From the NCBI GenBank assembly GCA_051659505.1, contig JBOFOQ010000002.1, positions 1 through 5,741 on the forward strand: a DNA stretch of 5,741 nt, written 5' to 3'. The first letter of the stretch is position 1. Each line of letters begins with the position of its first letter. Positions 1-5,296 of the stretch are shown here, piece by piece. The translations under genes were made by a program, and so were the position numbers. The notes below the pieces were generated by a model, which had not been told where the DNA came from, did not search any database, and was given only the letters and a program-made list of their open reading frames with translations. This stretch comes from JAGNZR01 sp051659505 (GTDB lineage: Bacteria > Fusobacteriota > Fusobacteriia > Fusobacteriales > Fusobacteriaceae).

Positions 1-77
1 TTACAAGTATCTTTAAATGTATGACCTTCTCCTCTATATTCGAGTACTCTTTGTTTAAATTTTATATCATATGCCAT
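1..77 (-). CDS. IS630-family transposase, N-terminal 25 residues (partial)
   Basis: Read on the minus strand from ATG at 77, the protein begins MAYDIKFKQRVLEYRGEGHT and continues FKDTC to the window edge. The pattern M-[AT]-Y-[SD]-x-[DK]-F-[RK]-x-[RK]-V-[IL]-E-Y, followed by EGHT, is the usual opening of IS630-type transposases. It forms the first helix of the N-terminal helix-turn-helix that binds the element's ends. The DDE catalytic domain would lie left of base 1, so it cannot be judged whether the gene is intact. No clear Shine-Dalgarno sequence precedes this ATG. The call rests on only 25 residues, but the match is distinctive. The plus-strand reading of the same bases is a low-complexity hydrophobic string and is not credible as protein. 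Confidence 0.7.
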   Translation of the reverse strand, partial: MAYDIKFKQRVLEYRGEGHTFKDTC

Positions 78-137
78 ATTATTTTTATTAACTACTTTAT
101 GAAATTTAATACTATTTTCTTAAAGTTATACTACTAT
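1..137 (-). mobile_element. IS630-family insertion sequence, 5' end only (runs off the left edge)
   Basis: The minus strand starts a transposase typical of IS630 elements at base 77. The bases between it and about 137 would be the non-coding end of the element. From base 138 the plus strand abruptly becomes conserved phosphatase coding sequence, so the IS boundary should lie near 128-138. IS630 elements insert at and duplicate a TA dinucleotide, and TA occurs at 135-136 and 137-138. The exact boundary and the terminal inverted repeat cannot be fixed because the other end is outside the window. Confidence 0.65.
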
Positions 138-875
138 AAATTAGAAGAAAATGACACACTAGTTCTCGTAAGTGATGGAGTTGTTCATGCCGGAGTAGGA
201 AAAGTTTTAAATTTAGGTTGGCAATGGGATGATATAGATAAGTACTTAAAGAAAAATGCTAGTATAGATATGTCGGCTAAAACAGTTACAAATTTATTAT
301 TAGGTGCCTGTGACCAGCTTTACATGCAAGAACCAGGAGATGATACTACTGTAGCTACTATAAAAGCAATAAGACCTAAAAAAGCTGTGTTGTTTTCAGG
401 ACCTGCAATAGATCCTAGTGTAGATTCAAAATTAGTAAAAAGTATAATGTCAACTCGTGGTAAAAAAATAGTCTGTGGAGGCACTGCAGGAAATATTGTC
501 GCTAGAGAATTAGGCAATGAGGTATGTGTAGATTTAGAGATTGTTGATAAAGAAGTACCACCAATAGGGTACATAAAAGGAATCGATCTTGTTACAGAAG
601 GGGTACTAACTATTAAAAAAACAAATGAAAAATTAAAAATGCTACTTAATTCAACTGAGTCTGATTTTTTATATCAAGAGGATGGTGCATCTAAGTTAGC
701 TAGGATGTTATATGAAGAGTGCACTCATATAAGATTAATAATTGGGAGAGCTATTAACCCAGCTCATCAAAATCCTGATTTTCCTAATGAATTAAGTATA
801 AAACTATATGTATTAAATGAATTAAAAACAACTTTAATAAATTTAGGTAAGATTGTTGAAGTAGAATTTTACTAA
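138..875 (+). pseudogene. SpoIIE/PP2C-family serine phosphatase, 5'-truncated by an IS
   Basis: The open frame from 138 to the TAA at 873-875 encodes about 245 residues of a SpoIIE-type (PP2C-like) phosphatase. Visible motifs are the metal-binding NDTLVLVSDG block near nt 150-179 and the late PP2C motif PGDDTTVATI near nt 333-362. A C-terminal domain follows with KKIVCGGTAGNIV and GIDLVTEGVLTI. From memory this architecture matches clostridial SpoIIE-like phosphatases of about 390 residues, sometimes found beside iron hydrogenase genes. On that basis the first 140 or so residues, including the early PP2C metal-binding aspartate, are missing. An open frame extends upstream to ATG 21 and ATG 99, but that part is IS sequence read backwards and has no ribosome binding site. 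If the missing half lies beyond the IS this is a simple disruption, otherwise a deletion. It is unlikely to be active as a phosphatase. Confidence 0.75.
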
Positions 876-962
876 TATATATAAGAATAAAGTATTAGTT
901 ATTAAAGCACCATAATTATAAAATACATTACTATAAAGTCATATAAATAAAATTAAGTTATA

Positions 963-988
963 CAAATAAATTAATCAAATAAATTAAT
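963..988. repeat. Perfect 13-bp tandem duplication upstream of the ABC-F promoter
   Basis: The unit CAAATAAATTAAT occurs twice back to back (963-975 and 976-988). The second copy overlaps a 14-base perfect palindrome, ATAAATTAATTTAT, at 979-992. It lies about 25 bases upstream of the predicted -35 box. In sequence this AT-rich, replication slippage is a sufficient explanation, so any regulatory role is speculative. Confidence 0.7.
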
Positions 989-1015
989 TTATACATAATA
1001 AAAAATTAGAATATA

Positions 1016-1044
1016 TTGAAATATTAGAAAAAAACATATAAAAT
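1016..1044 (+). promoter_or_regulatory. Sigma-A-type promoter for the leader ORF and ABC-F gene
   Basis: TTGAAA (1016-1021) and TAAAAT (1039-1044) are separated by exactly 17 bases, each differing from the vegetative consensus at one position. Transcription would start near 1051, about 33 bases before the leader ATG. The region is very AT-rich, so chance matches are common, but the spacing and location fit the leader transcript well. Confidence 0.6.
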
Positions 1045-1083
1045 AAACTAGATAACAATTATTTTAAAAGGGAGGGTTATAGT

Positions 1084-1197
1084 ATGAAACTTTGTTTTAT
1101 TGATCAAAAGTCAAAACTTAGAAAAGTTACTTTCAATATTTGCGCAAAAATAGTGTTTTACGGGATAAGTGCGTCTAAAATTGAATATTTGAGTTGA
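1084..1197 (+). CDS. 37-residue leader peptide of the ABC-F attenuator
   Basis: ATG at 1084 opens a 37-codon frame ending with TGA at 1195-1197, beginning MKLCFIDQKSKLRKV and ending ASKIEYLS. It has one of the strongest ribosome binding sites in the window, GGGAGGG at 1070-1076, seven bases before the ATG. The peptide is basic, with no signal peptide or recognised domain. It sits between a good promoter and two intrinsic terminators that precede an ABC-F gene, the classical arrangement for translation-coupled attenuation of ribosome-protection genes. The act of translating it is probably the sensor, with drug-slowed ribosomes altering RNA folding downstream. Codons 14-17 (1123-1132) can pair with bases just after the stop codon. 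Whether the peptide has a function of its own is unknown, and I do not recognise it by name. Confidence 0.7.
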   Translation: MKLCFIDQKSKLRKVTFNICAKIVFYGISASKIEYLS

Positions 1198-1263
1198 TAA
1201 AGCAAGTACAAACTTTAACCAAAATAAATTTTAAAAGAATTTATCCGGGTAAGTTTTCTTGCT
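1123..1263 (+). promoter_or_regulatory. Attenuator: competing anti-antiterminator and antiterminator pairings
   Basis: Three mutually exclusive RNA pairings can be drawn. (a) Antiterminator: AGCAAG (1201-1206) and AAACTT (1210-1215) pair with CTTGCT (1258-1263) and AAGTTT (1251-1256), with bulges at 1207-1209 and 1257. ACC (1218-1220) with GGT (1248-1250) can extend it. This consumes both arms of terminator 1. (b) Anti-antiterminator: AAAGTTACTT inside the leader ORF (1123-1132) pairs with AAGTA (1204-1208) plus ACTTT (1212-1216), 10 pairs with a three-base bulge. This frees terminator 1. (c) Terminator 1 itself. A ribosome stalled over 1123-1132 would block (b), allow (a) and give read-through into the ABC-F gene. 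The complementarities are seen directly; the mechanism is inferred by analogy with known ABC-F and erm-type attenuators. Confidence 0.55.
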
Positions 1264-1273
1264 CGGATTTTTT
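1244..1273 (+). terminator. Intrinsic terminator 1 (attenuator)
   Basis: TCCGGGTAAG (1244-1253) pairs fully with CTTGCTCGGA (1258-1267) over 10 pairs, two of them G-U. It has a TTTT loop and a run of six T (1268-1273). It lies downstream of the leader ORF and upstream of the ABC-F start, so it would stop transcription in the leader unless the antiterminator forms. Confidence 0.8.
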
Positions 1274-1339
1274 AATGTTAAAATTTATTATTGAATAGAT
1301 AATAACTTCCTTGTCTATCATAAAGGTTTATTGCAAATA

Positions 1340-1369
1340 TCCGAGTGAAATTCTTGTTCGGATTTTTTT
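1340..1369 (+). terminator. Intrinsic terminator 2 (tandem near-copy of terminator 1)
   Basis: TCCGAGTGA (1340-1348) pairs with TTGTTCGGA (1354-1362) over nine pairs, three of them G-U. It has an AATTC loop and seven T (1363-1369). Its sequence is close to terminator 1 (ATCCG-G/A-GT...TTCTTG-C/T-TCGGATTTTTT), suggesting a duplicated attenuator module. It ends 22 bases before the ABC-F start codon, just ahead of the ribosome binding site. Confidence 0.75.
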
Positions 1370-1391
1370 GTACAAAAATGGAGGTATTGTA

Positions 1392-3293
1392 ATGATAGAA
1401 TTAGAGTTAAAAAATATTAAAAAGTATTATGGAGCAAATTTAGTATTAAAAGATATAAGTTTTGCAATAACAAAGGGGGATATAACAGCTATAGTTGGTA
1501 GAAATGGTAGTGGAAAAAGTACTATTTTCAATGTGATATCTAGGGAAGAAGGTTACGACGGTGGAGAGTTACTAATAAGAAAAGATGTAAAAGTAGGGTA
1601 CTTAAAGCAAATTCATTTTTTTTACGATTCTACAGTAAAAGACGTATTAAATAGTGCATTTATTGAGTTGTTAGAAATAGAAAAAGAACTTAGACAATTA
1701 GAAGAAATTATGGCAAGTGGAGAAAATTTACAACATCATTTAAATAAGTATTCAATTCTTCAAGAAAAATACGAAATCTTAGGTGGGTATGAAAAAGATA
1801 CTAAATTGAGCAAGGTATGTGAAGGTTTAGATATTAATAGCGTAATGATCAATAAAAAATTTGAATTATTAAGTGGAGGTGAAAAAACTAGAGTTATGCT
1901 GGGTAAAATACTCATAGAAAACCCAGCTGTACTCTTACTAGATGAACCTACAAACCATTTAGATATGAAATCTATAGAATGGCTAGAAAATTACTTAAAA
2001 GAATATAAGGGTACTGCAATTATAGTATCGCATGATAGATATTTTTTAGATAAAGTAGTTACTAAGGTTGTAGAAATAGAAGATTTAAATAGTAAATCTT
2101 ATGATGGCAATTATTCAAACTATATTGAAATTAAAAAAGAAAACTTAAGATTATCAGTACATAAGTACACTGAACAACAAAAAGAAATAAATAGAATTGA
2201 AGAGTCTATAAAAAGATTAAAAATATATTCTAGAAATGGACAAAATGAAAAATTTGTAAAAAGAGCTCAAAGTATGGAGAAAAGATTAGATAAAATAGAA
2301 AAAATAGATAAGCCTAAAATTAATGAAAAAAACATTAATTTAAATATAAATGAAGGTACAAAAAGTTCAAAAGATTTAATAACATTAGAAAATAGTAGTA
2401 AAGCTTTTGATAATAACTTTATTTTTAAAGACACATCTTTTACTTTAAGACAAGGAGAAAAAATTGCTCTTATTGGTAAAAATGGATGTGGAAAATCTAC
2501 TTTTGTAGATGTGATTTTAGGTAAACAATACCTAGATAAAGGAGAGCTAAAAGTTGCTGAAAATAAAACATTAGGCTATTTACCTCAAAACATAGAATTT
2601 AAAGACAATAAGATTAGTTTATTAGATTGGTTTAGAGGAGAAGATTTAATACCAGATTCAGAAATCAGAAAATATCTAGCTAAATTTATGTTTACAAGTG
2701 AAAATGTATTTAAAAAAATAGGTTCTTTGTCTGGTGGAGAAAAAACTAGATTAGTTCTTAGTAAGATGTTATACAATGATGTTAATTTATTAATACTAGA
2801 TGAACCTACTAATCACCTAGATATATCTTCTATAGAAACTTTAGAAAAAGCACTTATAGACTTTAAAGGAACTATATTTTTCATATCTCATGATAGATAT
2901 TTTATTAATAAAATTGCAAGTAGAGTGGTTGAACTAGAGGATTATAAATTTAATGATTATTTAGGCAATTACGATTACTATAAATTTAAAAAAGAAGAAA
3001 TTATTAAAAATATAAAAGAAGAAACAGAAAACTATGAGACTAATCTAAACACAAAGAAAAAAACTATAAATAAAAATACTGTAAACAACGATAAATTACA
3101 ATCAAAATCTAGTTTAAGTAAACTAGAGATGGATATAGAAATTTTAGAAAGAGAAATAAAAGAAATAGATATAAAATTGAGTAAATTAAAAGATCAATAT
3201 GATGAAATAGATAGGTTGTATCAAGTTAGAGAGATTTTAAATAAAGACTTAGAATTGTTACTAGAAAATTGGTTAAATGCCCAAGAAGCATAA
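1392..3293 (+). CDS. ABC-F family ATPase, probable ribosome-protection (antibiotic resistance) factor
   Basis: This 633-residue protein has two ABC cassettes and no membrane segments, the ABC-F plan. Cassette 1 has Walker A GRNGSGKST (36-44), signature LSGGE (160-164), Walker B with DEPTNHLD (184-191) and switch SHDR (213-216). Cassette 2 has GKNGCGKST (362-370), LSGGE (446-450), DEPTNHLD (470-477) and SHDR (499-502). All catalytic motifs are intact. The linker at about 243-325 is charged and helical, with a short tip around RLKIYSRNGQNEKFVKRAQS (275-294). In this family the linker reaches the tRNA/peptidyl-transferase region of the ribosome. A lysine/glutamate-rich C-terminal extension (about 530-633) looks like a coiled coil. 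The start is ATG 1392, served by GGAGG at 1380-1384. An in-frame extension to TTG 1311 is rejected because it runs through terminator 2. The leader ORF and tandem terminators upstream suggest drug-inducible expression. Some ABC-F proteins are translation factors rather than resistance factors, so substrate and drug class are unknown. Confidence 0.88.
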   Translation: MIELELKNIKKYYGANLVLKDISFAITKGDITAIVGRNGSGKSTIFNVISREEGYDGGELLIRKDVKVGYLKQIHFFYDSTVKDVLNSAFIELLEIEKELRQLEEIMASGENLQHHLNKYSILQEKYEILGGYEKDTKLSKVCEGLDINSVMINKKFELLSGGEKTRVMLGKILIENPAVLLLDEPTNHLDMKSIEWLENYLKEYKGTAIIVSHDRYFLDKVVTKVVEIEDLNSKSYDGNYSNYIEIKKENLRLSVHKYTEQQKEINRIEESIKRLKIYSRNGQNEKFVKRAQSMEKRLDKIEKIDKPKINEKNINLNINEGTKSSKDLITLENSSKAFDNNFIFKDTSFTLRQGEKIALIGKNGCGKSTFVDVILGKQYLDKGELKVAENKTLGYLPQNIEFKDNKISLLDWFRGEDLIPDSEIRKYLAKFMFTSENVFKKIGSLSGGEKTRLVLSKMLYNDVNLLILDEPTNHLDISSIETLEKALIDFKGTIFFISHDRYFINKIASRVVELEDYKFNDYLGNYDYYKFKKEEIIKNIKEETENYETNLNTKKKTINKNTVNNDKLQSKSSLSKLEMDIEILEREIKEIDIKLSKLKDQYDEIDRLYQVREILNKDLELLLENWLNAQEA

Positions 3294-3371
3294 CAATAAG
3301 GTTATATGAATTGAAATTTTAAATAAATGCCTTTCGTGATACAAAATTTTACAAATTAACTTATGTATTTC

Positions 3372-3380
3372 TGCTAAAAT
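3372..3380 (+). promoter_or_regulatory. Candidate extended -10 promoter for the 151-residue protein
   Basis: TGCTAAAAT is an extended -10 element (TGnTAAAAT) 32 bases before the ATG at 3412. No good -35 is found at 17 bases; TTACAA at 3349-3354 is about 20 bases away. No terminator is visible between the ABC-F stop and here, so read-through transcription from the ABC-F gene is an alternative. Confidence 0.35.
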
Positions 3381-3411
3381 TTAGTAATTGATAAGAAATG
3401 GAGAGTTTTGT

Positions 3412-3867
3412 ATGTGGAAAGTTAGTTTATATTATGACCATAAATGGGACTTAATCGTAATTCCAGATCAAAGAAGATGTGAATGGCATAATTGTGGTGG
3501 AGTAAAGGTATACAAAAATATGAGTGGAGAGCATATAGCCTTATGTTTTATTGATAAAGAAGCATTTATAGTTCTAGATGCAAAAACTAATAAGCTATGG
3601 ACGCTTGAGGACTTTGAGAAGGATGCAATTAATAATGGAACGGAATCTATAATGGTTAAACAAGATATGCTTCAAACTTTTAATAAAGATATAATATATC
3701 AAATTGTATCTTTTGTTAATGAATATGATTATATATTAGCGTATGAAAATATGATACTAGGCTTAGATTTAGATTTTGAGAAACTTAATTTTGTAGATTG
3801 TTTTAAAGACTCAATTTGGTGGATGGAATCGGTAAAGAAAAATAAGTTTCAAAAAAAGGTAAAATAG
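3412..3867 (+). CDS. Uncharacterised 151-residue protein
   Basis: The start is ATG 3412 with GGAGAG at 3400-3405. An in-frame TTG at 3388 has no ribosome binding site at the right distance and is rejected. The protein begins MWKVSLYYDHKWDLIVIPDQ and is intact to its stop. It has no signal peptide or membrane segment and looks soluble and cytoplasmic. The N-terminal half resembles a beta-rich fold with aromatic residues and a CEWHNCGG stretch at about 23-30, whose two Cys and one His could bind metal, though that is a guess. The second half is predicted helical and acidic, ending in a Trp-Trp pair (136-137) and a very basic tail (KKNKFQKKVK). I do not recognise the family. It lies 118 bases after the ABC-F gene in the same direction, with no visible terminator between, so co-expression is possible but a functional link is unproven. 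Confidence 0.65.
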   Translation: MWKVSLYYDHKWDLIVIPDQRRCEWHNCGGVKVYKNMSGEHIALCFIDKEAFIVLDAKTNKLWTLEDFEKDAINNGTESIMVKQDMLQTFNKDIIYQIVSFVNEYDYILAYENMILGLDLDFEKLNFVDCFKDSIWWMESVKKNKFQKKVK

Positions 3868-3909
3868 TAATTAAAAATTTGAAGGTGAAAAATTAAAACC
3901 TAACTATAA

Positions 3910-4070
3910 AAAGATGCACTTATACACTCGGACCAAGTGGCTTATTACACAAGGCCTAAGTTCAAAAAGAAAGTTAAATCAGTAGGAATAGGACAATCTA
4001 TGTCTAGAAGAGGAAACTATTGGGGCAATGCCCCTCTACTCAATATAAGGGGCATCTTGCAGCTGCATAA
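3910..4070 (+). pseudogene. IS3-family transposase (orfB) remnant with internal deletion and frameshift
   Basis: Frame one, from 3910, reads KDALIHSDQVAYYTRPKF and then SVGIGQSMSRRGNYWGNAP. This is the HSDQG...QYT / GIxQSMSRxGNxxDNAP part of the DDE integrase core of IS3 orfB. From about 4032 the homology continues one frame over as PSTQYKGHLAAA then TAA (4068-4070), which is the normal extreme C-terminus of these transposases. The roughly 60 residues usually lying between, including the MESFF region with the last catalytic Glu, are missing, so an internal deletion fused the ends out of frame near 4032-4037. Everything upstream of KDALIHSDQ is also gone; stop codons occur in frame at 3901 and 3907. 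The remnant cannot be active. The T-rich stretch after 4075, with TTGTCATTGACAA, may be the decayed right end of the element. Confidence 0.8.
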
Positions 4071-4138
4071 ATAGTCTTTTTTTATTGTCATTGACAAAGA
4101 GTAAATATTATTATTGGAAAGTTCTTTCTAGATGATAA

Positions 4139-4164
4139 ATTAAGTTAGCTTAAGCTAACTTAAT
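4139..4164. promoter_or_regulatory. 26-bp perfect palindrome, probable metalloregulator operator
   Basis: The half ATTAAGTTAGCTT is followed by its exact reverse complement. It can be read as two overlapping TTAAG-N4-CTTAA sites (4140-4153 and 4150-4163), with TTAG/CTAA cores like those of DtxR-family operators (TTAGGTTAG...CTAACCTAA type). It fills the space just before a consensus -10 box and lies about 80 bases upstream of a DtxR/MntR-type regulator gene, so autoregulation or iron/manganese control is the natural reading. It is not followed by a T run, which argues against a terminator. Confidence 0.7.
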
Positions 4165-4169
4165 ATAAT
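4140..4169 (+). promoter_or_regulatory. Promoter of the MntR-like pseudogene, overlapped by the palindrome
   Basis: TATAAT (4164-4169) is a perfect -10. A weak -35, TTAAGT (4140-4145), lies 18 bases upstream, inside the palindrome. A bound repressor would therefore cover the polymerase site. A GGAGGG ribosome binding site follows at 4229-4234. Confidence 0.5.
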
Positions 4170-4242
4170 AAATAATATGTGTGATTGCATATATTTGTTA
4201 CAGAGAAAAATATACATAAGTATTTTATGGAGGGAGTAATTT

Positions 4243-4701
4243 TTAAAAAATAACGAATACTATACATTTAATGAGTATATTAAGAATAATAAATTAAGCT
4301 CTAATGAAGAAGATTATATAGAAATGATTTATAGACTACAATCAGAAAATAAACCGATTAAAATCTCCTAATTAGCTCAATCTTTAAATATAAAAAATCC
4401 ATCTGTTAGCAAAATGGTAAAAAAACTACAGACAAAGGATATAGTAATACATAATAATTATGGAACAATAAATCTAATATTAAAAGGTAAAACAATAGGT
4501 AAAACTCTATTTGCAAGTCATAATACTATAGAAAAGTTTTTGAAAATTATAGGAGTTGAAAATAACTTACATGAAGAAACTGAAAAAATTGAACATACAA
4601 TAAACCTAGATACCTTGAATAAAACTATAAATCTAGTTGATTTTTTTATTGATAATCCTTTAGTCCTAGAAAATTATCAAAAATACAGAAACTTAAAATA
4701 A
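4243..4701 (+). pseudogene. MntR/DtxR-type metal-dependent transcriptional regulator, start lost and in-frame stop
   Basis: The reading frame 4243-4701 encodes a protein closely resembling MntR: SSNEEDYIEMIYRL, then a winged helix (LAQSLNIKNPSVSKMVKKL), then GKTIGKTLFASH and KIIGV, then EKIEHTI. All six Mn-binding positions known in Bacillus MntR have the expected residues: Asp and Glu in EDYIE, His in ASHNTIEKFL, and Glu, Glu and His in ETEKIEH. Two lesions are visible. TAA at 4369-4371 interrupts the frame just before the LAQSL helix. No ATG, GTG or TTG is present after GGAGGG (4229-4234); TTA at 4243 sits where a TTG start would fit, and TAA at 4237 blocks extension. The ATG at 4414 could only give a 95-residue piece without most of the DNA-binding helices. 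The gene probably once regulated itself, and perhaps metal uptake genes, through the palindrome upstream. Confidence 0.82.
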
Positions 4702-4819
4702 CTAAAAGACAACCTATACATAATAGAGATATTAAAAAGTATAAAGAAATAAATGATTGTTTTAGAAATGAAAAGTATTTTTTAGGATATTTATTATTTT
4801 AATACAAAAGGAGGAAGTA

Positions 4820-5293
4820 ATGAAAATTATAGAAATTTCATCAATAAACCGTAAACATGTAAATGAATTTATTTATTCTAAATGGCTTTCTACAGATATG
4901 GTTCTTAGAGGAAAAGTATTTGATATGACCACAATGAATGGATTTGTTATGTATGATAATGATACTATTATTGGATTAGTAACCTATATAATTGAAAATA
5001 ATGAATGTGAAATTATGTCTTTAGAGAGTATAAAAGAAAATCAAGGATATGGAACTGTTCTAGTAAATAAGGTAGTTGATATTGCTATAGATAAAAAATG
5101 TAGTAAGGTGAAGCTAATTATAACAAATGAGAATGTTAATGCATTTGCATTTTATCAGAAAAGAGGATTTGATATAGTTTGTGTTTATTATGATGCTGTT
5201 AAAGCTTCAAGAAAGCTAAAAAACTCAATTCCTATATTTGGAGATAATAACATTCCAATAAAACATGAATTAGAGTTCGAAATGAAATTATAA
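4820..5293 (+). CDS. GNAT-family N-acetyltransferase
   Basis: This intact 157-residue protein starts at ATG 4820 behind AAGGAGGAAG (strong ribosome binding site). The GNAT fold is seen from a central beta strand at IIGLVTYIIE (50-59), then EIMSLES. Motif A follows as ENQGYGTVLVNKVVDIA (73-89), in which Q-x-x-G binds the acetyl-CoA pyrophosphate. The next strand is KVKLIITNENVNAFAFYQKRGF (97-118), where N-x-x-A-x-x-FY-x-x-x-GF is the usual motif B region. The C-terminal part SRKLKNSIPIFGDNNIPIKHELEFE is shared by a common subgroup of uncharacterised Firmicute GNATs. It would transfer an acetyl group from acetyl-CoA to an amine in the cytosol, but the substrate is unknown. It lies 118 bases after the dead regulator and ahead of a terminator at 5477, so it is probably monocistronic. 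Confidence 0.88.
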   Translation: MKIIEISSINRKHVNEFIYSKWLSTDMVLRGKVFDMTTMNGFVMYDNDTIIGLVTYIIENNECEIMSLESIKENQGYGTVLVNKVVDIAIDKKCSKVKLIITNENVNAFAFYQKRGFDIVCVYYDAVKASRKLKNSIPIFGDNNIPIKHELEFEMKL

Positions 5294-5296
5294 AAT

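Noticed and set aside
21..137. Hydrophobic N-terminus of the phosphatase ORF as a membrane segment
   Set aside because: It is the reverse-strand reading of the IS630 transposase start and the IS end. No ribosome binding site precedes ATG 21 or ATG 99.
320..574. 84-codon minus-strand ORF
   Set aside because: It lies wholly antisense to the conserved phosphatase coding sequence and has no ribosome binding site or recognisable motif.
963..992. CRISPR-like repeat
   Set aside because: It consists of only two adjacent 13-base units without spacers, in AT-rich DNA.
1311..1391. N-terminal 27-codon extension of the ABC-F frame from TTG at 1311
   Set aside because: It has no ribosome binding site and would translate straight through terminator 2. 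ATG 1392 has GGAGG at the right spacing, and the protein there begins with the usual ABC-F MIELELKNI.
2585..2776. 63-codon minus-strand ORF
   Set aside because: It is antisense to the second ABC cassette and is a shadow of the conserved coding frame.
3317..3348. AAATTTT/AAAATTT inverted repeat after the ABC-F gene as a terminator
   Set aside because: It is seven A-T pairs only, with a long loop and no T run following, so it is too weak to call.
3838..3990. Similarity between the tail of the 151-residue gene and the IS3 remnant (KFQKKVK versus KFKKKVK)
   Set aside because: Both are short lysine-rich stretches in A-rich DNA, so chance is enough to explain the match.
4091..4119. Perfect -35 TTGACA at 4091-4096 as a promoter
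   Set aside because: No acceptable -10 lies 16-18 bases downstream, and the motif sits in what is probably the decayed right end of the IS3 element.
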